A stretch of 64,000 nt of DNA from Haematococcus lacustris (lineage: Eukaryota; Chlorophyta; Chlorophyceae; Chlamydomonadales; Haematococcaceae): assembly GCA_030144725.1 (NCBI GenBank), contig JASKMD010000012.1, forward strand, positions 725,291 through 789,290. The letters run 5' to 3'. Numbering within the stretch: position 1 is the stretch's first letter; each line of letters opens with the position of its first letter. The position numbers and the translations under genes were made by a program. Positions 57,429-64,000 of the stretch are shown one piece after another. The notes beneath the pieces are model-generated. The model did no database searches. It was not told the origin of the DNA and saw only the letters and a program-made list of their open reading frames with translations.

Positions 57429-57626
57429 TTACAGCCACATCACTGTCGAGGAGGCTCAGAAGCTATCTGTTAGGGTACTGCAAGCTTACCTTCACTCCTG
57501 GCAATTAAGGGCTGGCTGGCTTGGCAGAGTTGCGAGTTGAGGTCTGAGACTTGGCATGTAGGCTGCTGTGACCTAGTGGAGGAGAAGACTTCCTTGGGCC
57601 AAAGTGAAATTCTTGGTCATTGCGGA

Positions 57627-58060
57627 CAGTGATGGGTAATACAAGATACGTGTATCGATACTGATACGTATTTTTTGTATAATACCAAAAAACACGTATC
57701 GTATTAAAAAATACAAGTGCCGGCCGGCAAGTTGCGTGGATGCCTTCGATGCAGCTGCTGGTTGCTGCCACAACTAGAGTCCGCGCTAAAGGCATGCCGC
57801 GCGGGGCTAAAGCCATCGGCCTGCTCCCGGAGCAGTCGGTCGCATGTGCCGGTTACACATGCAAGAACATCAGAGTTGACTTTCCAACGTCGCCGTGCTG
57901 CCCAGACATCAAGGACAGGCTGCAGACTGGCTGCGCTGCTCCTTTCATTCATTCGTGACATGTTGCCTCTGTATCGCTGTATTGTATCGATACAAAAATG
58001 CACGTTTTTTCTTGTATTTTCTTGTTTTTCCTGTATCGATACACGTACTACCCATCACTG
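57627..58060. mobile_element. 434-bp hAT-type MITE with TSD
   Basis: Ends are CAGTGATGGGTA (57627) and its complement TACCCATCACTG (58060), followed inward by inverted GTGTATCGATAC. The perfect 8-bp TSD is ATTGCGGA (57619-57626 and 58061-58068). There is no transposase frame. TATCGATA-type motifs repeat near both ends. The terminal sequence differs from the 29399 hAT, so a different source transposase is implied. Confidence 0.95.
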
Positions 58061-58611
58061 ATTGCGGAGCTGCTGGACCAGTGGCTGAGCCAACACCCCG
58101 AATTTGGCTAAGGGAGATGGTGCTAACTGACTGAAGTGACTTTTTAAAATTTCTGAGTATGAGGAGTTGTCAGGCATCAGAATAGAAGCACAACCTAGTA
58201 GGTAGCATGTGCAAAGTCAGTGCCAGTAAGAAATGGGGGCCAGTTTACTGAAACCCTGCACACGGTTTATTCTCTCTTTGAGGCACAATTAGCCTTTGAA
58301 ACCTTGTGCAGGGTTTCATTTGACCTTGTGCAGGGTTTCGCAAACCTTGTGCAGGGTTTTAAGACCGTGTGCAGGGTTTTGCCGACCTTGTGCAGGGTTT
58401 CGATCCAAGCATTGATTTTTTCTAAGTCAACCCTGACCTTGTCCGAGTATGAGGAGTTGTCAGGCATCAAAATCGCTGTTTCTCCTGTTTATTTCCTGGT
58501 TTTACTTTTTTACATATATTTTTCTGGCAGTCTTGCACGCAGACTGGCTGTGACACACAAGAACCAGGATGCAAACCAGGATGCAAACCAGGAAGACGGG
58601 GCAAATCCGAA
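58061..58611. other. Intergenic with a small repeat cassette
   Basis: Contains the TGTGCAGGGTTT cassette at 58153-58475 and a T-rich stretch to 58530. No gene is seen before the 58612 frame. Confidence 0.55.
58153..58475. repeat. Direct repeats enclosing a TGTGCAGGGTTT array
   Basis: GAGTATGAGGAGTTGTCAGG-containing 27-bp repeats lie at 58156 and 58446. Between them are five copies of (T/G)TGTGCAGGGTTT about 20 bp apart (58303-58400) and one inverted copy (AAACCCTGCACA, 58252). Confidence 0.85.
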
Positions 58612-58887
58612 GTGCATCAAGATTTTCGCGGATCTCCCCGCGTTGTCATGCGGATCCGGGGCCTGATGTGCTCAACAAGCACAGGCATCAGGTTCTACGA
58701 CCGGGACGTGTCAGCCGCGCTGAACATCCGCCGCATTGCAGCCGGACCGGGCCGCCCTCGCGAGCTCAGCAGCTGGCTGGGCCGCCCCGCCATGCCTAAC
58801 CCAGGCAGGCCAGGCCAGGAGTGGGTACTCGTGCGCGACAGAGGCCTGCAGCGGAAGAGGCAGCGGCGGCATCAGCGGCAGCGGTAG
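58612..58887 (+). pseudogene. TnpB/Fanzor-like C-terminus, second family
   Basis: The frame reads VVMRIRGLMCSTSTGIRFYD, then RDVSAALNIRRIAAGPGRP, a PRELSSWLGRPAMP segment, GQEWVLVRDRGL and a basic end (KRQRRHQRQR), stopping at TAG 58887. RGLxxC, then x-x-x-Y-DRDVxAALNIRR, is the zinc-ribbon and RuvC-III order of TnpB/Fanzor proteins. The sequence after it differs from the 9.7 and 16.4 kb copies, so this is a separate lineage. Only about 90 residues are present, with no RuvC-I/II region upstream. No TSD or shared 3' end with the other family was seen. Confidence 0.7.
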
Positions 58888-59619
58888 TCACATGTGTGTC
58901 ATGCCGTGAATAAAACAAACAAACAATTCGATTGCCCCTGACAAAGGGGATGTGTGTGCGCTAGAGTATGCATAGGGTAGGTTAGGTCTCTAGCGACTCC
59001 TGGGGTTAGGGACCTAGGTTAGGGACACACACCGGTCACTGACTCCTGTGGAGAAGTGTAGGGGCTTCACAGGAGGATAGGGATACAGGACAGCCTGTCA
59101 TGCGCCTGCTGTCACGGTCGCTGAGCGTGTCGTCGTGCAAGACTGCGCCACTGTCTCCCAGTTAGGGACTGCCAGGTGCGTATCGTGGCCCTTATCTTGG
59201 CATTTAGCCGTGTATGCATGGGCACACACCTACACAGCTGCAACCGTTGCTGCTGTGGACTGGCCCTGCTCCAGGCGTGTCAACGAGGACAGAAGCTCTA
59301 CCCAGGTGCAGTTGAGCTGGGCCAGCTGCAGTGTTAGCTTGCCTTCTACTTTGCCTGCTTAGCGACACTTTTGCAGGTAGCTAATCCCTCGGGCAAAGCC
59401 GGTGAAGCTTTTGTGTGTGCGTCAATCCATGACGGTGGGGCTACCTTTTGTTGCCTGAGACTGGTGTTAGTTCTGCCTGAAATAGGCCCACTGCCAGCGT
59501 GCTACACAAACACAGTGCAGCAGCTCTGGTGGCACAAGGCCAGGAAGCTGATGTCCAGGCAGGTGGGTATGCGAGCGGCTAGGCAGGGCGGGCAGGCAGG
59601 CGGCCCACGTCCCCCCCAT
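58888..59619. other. Intergenic
   Basis: TTAGGG-like fragments at 58978-59028. Plus-strand frames at 59135-59625 lack motifs. No gene is recognised. Confidence 0.45.
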
Positions 59620-60500
59620 ACCTAGAGGGCAATGCCATAGCTCGACCATTGGGACATACAACATGCTACTTACTAGGCTAAACTCATCTAGGACATTGTA
59701 ACAAACGCTCATACTCAGATAAGCCATAAGCTCACTTTGGTATTTGACCCCAACTCCCTTAGCCGATCTCAGGGCCAGGGCCATGCAGGCAGTCATACAA
59801 CTCCACAACATGGCCGAATTTGGCCTCGGCTCCTCTAAGAGTTACACTCCCCTGCGTGCCATCCACCTGCGTGCAAAGTTTCATAGCTCAACTGCCACCC
59901 CACAGCCCCGTGGCCCTGATTCTGCTTGGAGAACATGATGTCACTTTGAAGATGTCAAACTGATAGAGGCCTAGGCTGTTTAACGTGCGGTTTATTTCAA
60001 CAAATGCGCCAAGGGGTCAAGAACAAACATTTTGTGGCCGTTTTCCTGTGGGTGCAACGGGTGCAACACAGTGAAGGACATAGTGGAGGAGGGGGGGGTG
60101 TAACCCGGTGATACCTCAGTGTGCGCCGACCCAAATGGTGTATTGGGCGGAAGTGAGCACATCTATTATGTTTCATTCACCCCGTCTAGGCGCCCTGCAC
60201 GCCCGGCAGGCATCGCGTTGGGTGCTGGCCGGACATTCCATTTGTGCACAACCAGCTCACTACGCTAGATAGATGGGGTCACAGGGATGCGGCTCACCGT
60301 CTAAGAGAGACCCGTCTCGCCGCTGTGATTTGTTCGCGGGCACATGTGGCAGTACGCGAGCAAAATCTCCAATGGCTTGCGCTGATGGTCAGATGACGCG
60401 CATTGATTAGCAGCCACAAGCGTGACAAACGCTATCGAAAACGATGAAGTAGTGAGAGAGTACTTGCATGACCCATGTTGGGGGCGCCCGACTTACCGGG
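59620..60500 (-). repeat. Long dispersed repeat, inverted copy
   Basis: Reverse-complement match to 17340-18385 over about 850 bp, with shared details such as GTTTAACGTGCGGTTT, GTGTGCGCCGACCCAAATGG and the CCGGACATTCCATTTGTGCA segment. Confidence 0.87.
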
Positions 60501-60861
60501 AGAATTAATTGCGCACCATGAGGCCCAACAGCAAACTGGCGAGCAGTGCCCTCTTGCTGCAAGCCTCCACCCAGAGCACAAGTTGGTCGTAGAGCCGCGC
60601 CTCCACCACTTCGGACGGCACGACCGCGCCCGCCTCTAACCCCGCAGCGGACACACCCCTCATCAAGGTGTGCATTTTGCACTTCTTTGCGTGCCATGTG
60701 TACTTGTGGTTGTTGGCCCAGTGCGCTGCGCCGTTGGCCTGCATGTTCTTGGTTCTGGCGGCGGGTCAACCTAACTGTCCGAGGCATTACGATTACGTCT
60801 ACGCTGTCTGTTTCGCTGCATTTCCCTCGCTAAATGTGGCGCTAAGTGTCTTCGATGTCCT

Positions 60862-61012
60862 GTTTCCCCTTTTTATTTCCTGGTTTTCTTGGTTTTCCTG
60901 GTCTTTTCCTGTTTGTCTAAAAAAAATAGCCGAAACCACTTGATGGCGATGGCCGTTCGTGATTCTAAGCGGCTTGGTGCATCTATACCTAGGCCGTGAT
61001 AGAGTCCCGTAG
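60862..61012 (+). repeat. Dispersed repeat, inverted partner at 11205-11335
   Basis: Contains the TTTTCTTGG/TTTTCCTGG-rich stretch and ATCTATACCTAGGCCGTGAT, as the complement of 11205-11335. It lies just upstream of the 61125 gene. Confidence 0.85.
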
Positions 61013-61124
61013 ATACATCAATTGTACGGCAGGTTCGGGTAAATGTGGCGCAGGTGTTTCGAACACGAAAGTGCCAGGTGGAAAGTGCCGTCGAAAGCCG
61101 TCGAAGCAGCGTCACAACTCCGGA

Positions 61125-62382
61125 ATGAAATCAACCTCGCGACACGCTCAGTCTCGGGCAGTGCATCCCGACTACATGTTTAAGCCACAAGCTGGGGATT
61201 TGAGCAAAGCGGCACACGCAGTGCCCGCTGTGTGCCATCAGCCGTGGTGGCGAATCCTTGAAGCTTTGCGCTACACGCCACCGCAAACGCCAGCTTTTGA
61301 GCAAATGGTCACCGCCAGTCTTCAAGCTGCCCGCTGTGATGCGGAATGGGCAGATAGTGGTATCGTCGAAAAGCTGGGGAAGCTGCTCCACAGCAAGCAG
61401 GCAGCCGTGGAAGCCGTCGAAATCCTGGCTTGGCATGAGAAGGTTGGAGAAAGGGCCGCGCGTTATGCACGGATGTGGCAAGCAGACGAAGGTGGGTCGC
61501 TCAGGATATGGTATGGGCTCCGACATCATGCCTTCGGGCCCGTTGGCTGCACAGCCTGGCACTTGCTTCCATGCCACCTGTCCAGATGTAGATGGTTTCT
61601 CTAATGTGCACCAGCGTGTGTGCGTAGCGTTCGTGCTGCCTCCCGTGGTCGCACGTGGAACCCACCAATTGAAATACCGTGTTGACTGCAGAGCCGCTGC
61701 CCGTCGAGAGCTCGCCATCTAGCTCTAAGAGCTCAAGTAACTACAAGCGCAGCAAGTCCCTCGACGATGTGTTCCCTGTCCCACCCCCGAGGCTACCTAA
61801 GCGCCAATGCATCTCTCAACCAGCATCCCCAGCCCTGCAACCTAGCGTCTCACAGCAATGGTCTGGGACCCTGCGACTGGTCAGCCCCACTTGCAGTTGT
61901 GACATCAGCTGCAGCATCCAGCTGCCAGACAATACCTCCTCGAGCGCCCTCCCTCCAACAGTCGAGTGCTCTCATATGGTGCCCCGCCGCGGCGTGATGC
62001 TTGGCAAGCACCACGTGAGTTTGATGATGAGGGGCTGGGTGCTGGCTCCTGGGGCCCCTTGGTTTGCCTTGGTTCTGGCAGCCAACACTTTGCTCCTGTT
62101 CTGCTTTTCCAACCTTTACAGTGCCACCAGTTTTGTGCAAAGGGCCCGGTCGCAAGCAGCTTCTACCTGGTGCGTAGGTGTATAATGGTGTGTGCTTGCT
62201 GCATTCAGGTGTGCCGTACCTTACTGCGTCAGTGTGGCAGCAGCCAGGCCAGCTACCTGCGCCTCATGGCAGTGCAGGAGGTGGTCAGTGTGGCGCTCGT
62301 AGACAGTTTGGGCATCGCCATCTTTGTCCCGTTTCTAGAGGGCAGCTTCGTGCGAGCCGTCACCTTCCTGTTGCCCATGTGA
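61125..62382 (+). CDS. Unrecognised spliced gene, about 305 residues
   Basis: Four exons join in phase with GT-AG borders: 61125-61491, 61692-62014, 62122-62169 and 62209-62382 (TGA). The N-terminal part is helical and Ala-rich (WWRILEALRYTPPQTPAFEQ, LGKLLHSKQAAVEAVEILAW). The middle is Ser/Pro-rich with basic KRSKSLDD and PRLPKRQC patches, like a disordered nuclear region. The end has a Cys pair (CHQFC) and a hydrophobic ASYLRLMAVQEVVSVALVD, then IAIFVPFLEGSF. The start could lie further up (frame open from 60996, running into the repeat at 60862-61012). I do not recognise the family. Consistent phases are the main evidence that the gene is real. Confidence 0.55.
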
Positions 62383-64000
62383 CGCAGCCCCTTTGGCTTA
62401 GTATAGGGCTGGAAGCTGGCAGGAAGGTGTGGGCAGATGCCAGCCACACCCCCAGCCAGCCAGCCAGCCAGCCAGCCCCATGTCGCGATGCATGCACCCA
62501 ACTTGCCTATTCTATGGCTGAGTTTTTATCACGCAGTGCCAAGCGCTTGCAAGCCAGGCGGAGGTAATGTATTCCCTGGCAGCCTGCTACACGCACAGTT
62601 GACAGGGCATGATGGCAGGTCAGGTTCCTGCATGACAGAGTGCTTAGGCTGGGTTAATGTCTCCTGCTAGGAACACTGCCATAAAACTGCCTGCGTGGGA
62701 GTTGAAGTGTCTATGTGCCTTGTATGCCACGCCCCATGAGAGCTGTGCTTTGCCATGACAGTGAATAGTGTGGCTGGTGTTGGCCACGTGCCCAGGACAA
62801 GGGTCACTATCAGAGAGAAGGTCTTGCCGCAGTGTGTTTGGAGCAACATTGAGTTACCAGAAAGATGATTGCATAAGAAGTAGGACATGGCTTGAATTGT
62901 GGCAGTTGGTAGGGTCATGCATGTCAGGATTGAGAGTGCAGGTGCATGCTACGAGGGGGCCTGGCCTTTGAGAGTGTGATGTGTGCCGAGCAAGTGCATG
63001 CAGCTCAACGTACTGCACGCCAGCCCTGCTGCACATCATATGACACTGTCGCTATAGTTTTGGATGGGGGGGAAGGGGTAGACTTAACTTGATATGAATG
63101 GGGTTCAATCGCAGCCAAGGAATACCACAGTTGCCCTGGAAGACCCTGCCAGGCAGCATGGAAGTGATGTAGGCATAGCTCTGGCACTGCCATGTTTATT
63201 GATGATGAGAGAGCACGTGCATTACTGAAGCCATGTTACCAAAGATGTCAGCAGGGCAGCTAGTGCTGACACAATGGAGACCTCTGTATTGTCATGTAAG
63301 GGCACGTGATGTTACATAGCATGTTGGCTGTATATCAGGTAGCGAAGTGTTTCATCTGTAACATTTGTGGCTCCTTTGCCCCTTTGCTGCCTCTGCAGCG
63401 CGTGTTGCTCATTGTTGGTTAGAAGGCCCCATTATGTGGTTGGTGATATTCATGCAGATACTCTCTCAATACAGCACCGACTTTCATAACGTTTACTACA
63501 TCGACAGTTGCGAATTAGTGGCAGCGGCGGAATTCTTGGCAAGCGGCGCGTTTGTTGTGGTGTTTGAGACCATGCCGGCGCAAGCGAACGCGGAAACACC
63601 TCAGACTGACACCTTCGTGTTTAATGCCTAAGCCTACGAGCGATCACTGTCGAATGTCCTAGTGGTATGTAGCGGCATCAATGAGTGAACTGCGCCTGCT
63701 ATCAAGCCCGAAGTACAATCACATTTCAGCCCGCCAGGCTCGCTCCGCGAGTCTCTTGTTGGTGCTGGCGGTGCTGGAGGGCCATCGTTTAGTGAGTAAT
63801 AAAAGGATATTGCGGCGTGGTTGAGAACTCCCGCACGTTACATGGATTGTGTGGGAGTTGCGTTTCTCTCTAGCCGAGCACACAGAGAATATGAACCCCT
63901 TTTCCTTTCCTACGGCACGTTCAGACAGCACGTTCCGATGGCACGTACCCACTAAACCACTGGGCACCCCAACACCAAAACAGGCAAACAACAAACCCTA
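62383..64000. other. Intergenic to the right edge, with one repeat
   Basis: A CAGC tetramer run is at 62453-62476. A partial dispersed repeat is at 63460-63790. No further gene is recognised. Confidence 0.5.
63460..63790 (+). repeat. Dispersed repeat, partner at 56105-56400
   Basis: See 56105-56400. This copy begins at ATACTCTCTCAATACAGC and has an extra GCGGCGGAATTC segment near 63524. Confidence 0.85.

Noticed and set aside
57600..57620. 18S rRNA-like GTGAAATTCTTGG
   Set aside because: A 13-base match only; surrounding sequence is not rRNA.

Overview
The window is nuclear DNA of a green alga. It is GC-rich. Its genes are cut into many short exons joined by GT-AG introns, usually with CAG|G borders. 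Several proteins look plastid-targeted: argininosuccinate lyase, serine hydroxymethyltransferase, a PDZ protein and a small one-helix membrane protein. Simple-sequence arrays up to about 570 bp sit inside introns. The style fits a chlorophycean, and the dispersed repeat ORFs look like those I remember from Haematococcus; that species call is inference only. The gene models below were read by eye by joining exons with consistent phase.

Layout. 400-3093 (+) is the C-terminal part of a PP2C protein phosphatase whose start lies off the left edge. 4561-5631 holds a 305-bp TGACC array followed by a decayed TnpB/Fanzor-like nuclease fragment. 5632-12560 is mostly intergenic, with short repeats, a second TnpB/Fanzor-like remnant and two weak minus-strand secreted or membrane candidates. 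12563-15559 (+) is an ADP-ribosylglycohydrolase-like protein lacking most metal ligands. 16363-17096 is a TnpB/Fanzor-like element with a target-site duplication (TSD). 19318-22778 (+) is a complete serine hydroxymethyltransferase. 23658-26057 (-) is a YEATS protein of the GAS41/YAF9 type, and 26281-29166 (+) is a BSD-domain protein sharing its 223-bp promoter. 29300-30927 is another copy of the dispersed element, with a hAT transposon inserted in it. 31186-32993 (+) is a small single-helix membrane protein. 34507-35071 is a GGGGGA array. 35578-36987 (-) is a possible lipid-transfer-like secreted protein. 38078-44058 (-) is a complete 13-exon argininosuccinate lyase. 45385-50254 (+) is a 19-exon choline-transporter-like (SLC44/CTL) protein. 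51017-55616 (+) is a PDZ protein whose introns carry four different microsatellite arrays. 57030-62382 holds a coiled-coil ORF, a hAT-type MITE, a second TnpB/Fanzor-like family, a long inverted copy of the 17.3-18.4 kb repeat, and an unrecognised spliced gene.

The host genes are ordinary metabolism and chromatin genes: arginine synthesis, one-carbon metabolism, acetyl-lysine reading, membrane transport. They do not form a pathway cluster.

The most unusual signal is a dispersed element family whose longer members encode the C-terminus of a TnpB/Fanzor-like RuvC nuclease. Copies share one fixed 3' end (ACAAGGGG), have different 5' ends, and are flanked by direct repeats of 9-16 bp that begin with GCTG. 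That is the signature of 5'-truncated, target-primed retroposition, not the cut-and-paste or peel-and-paste movement usually linked to TnpB relatives.
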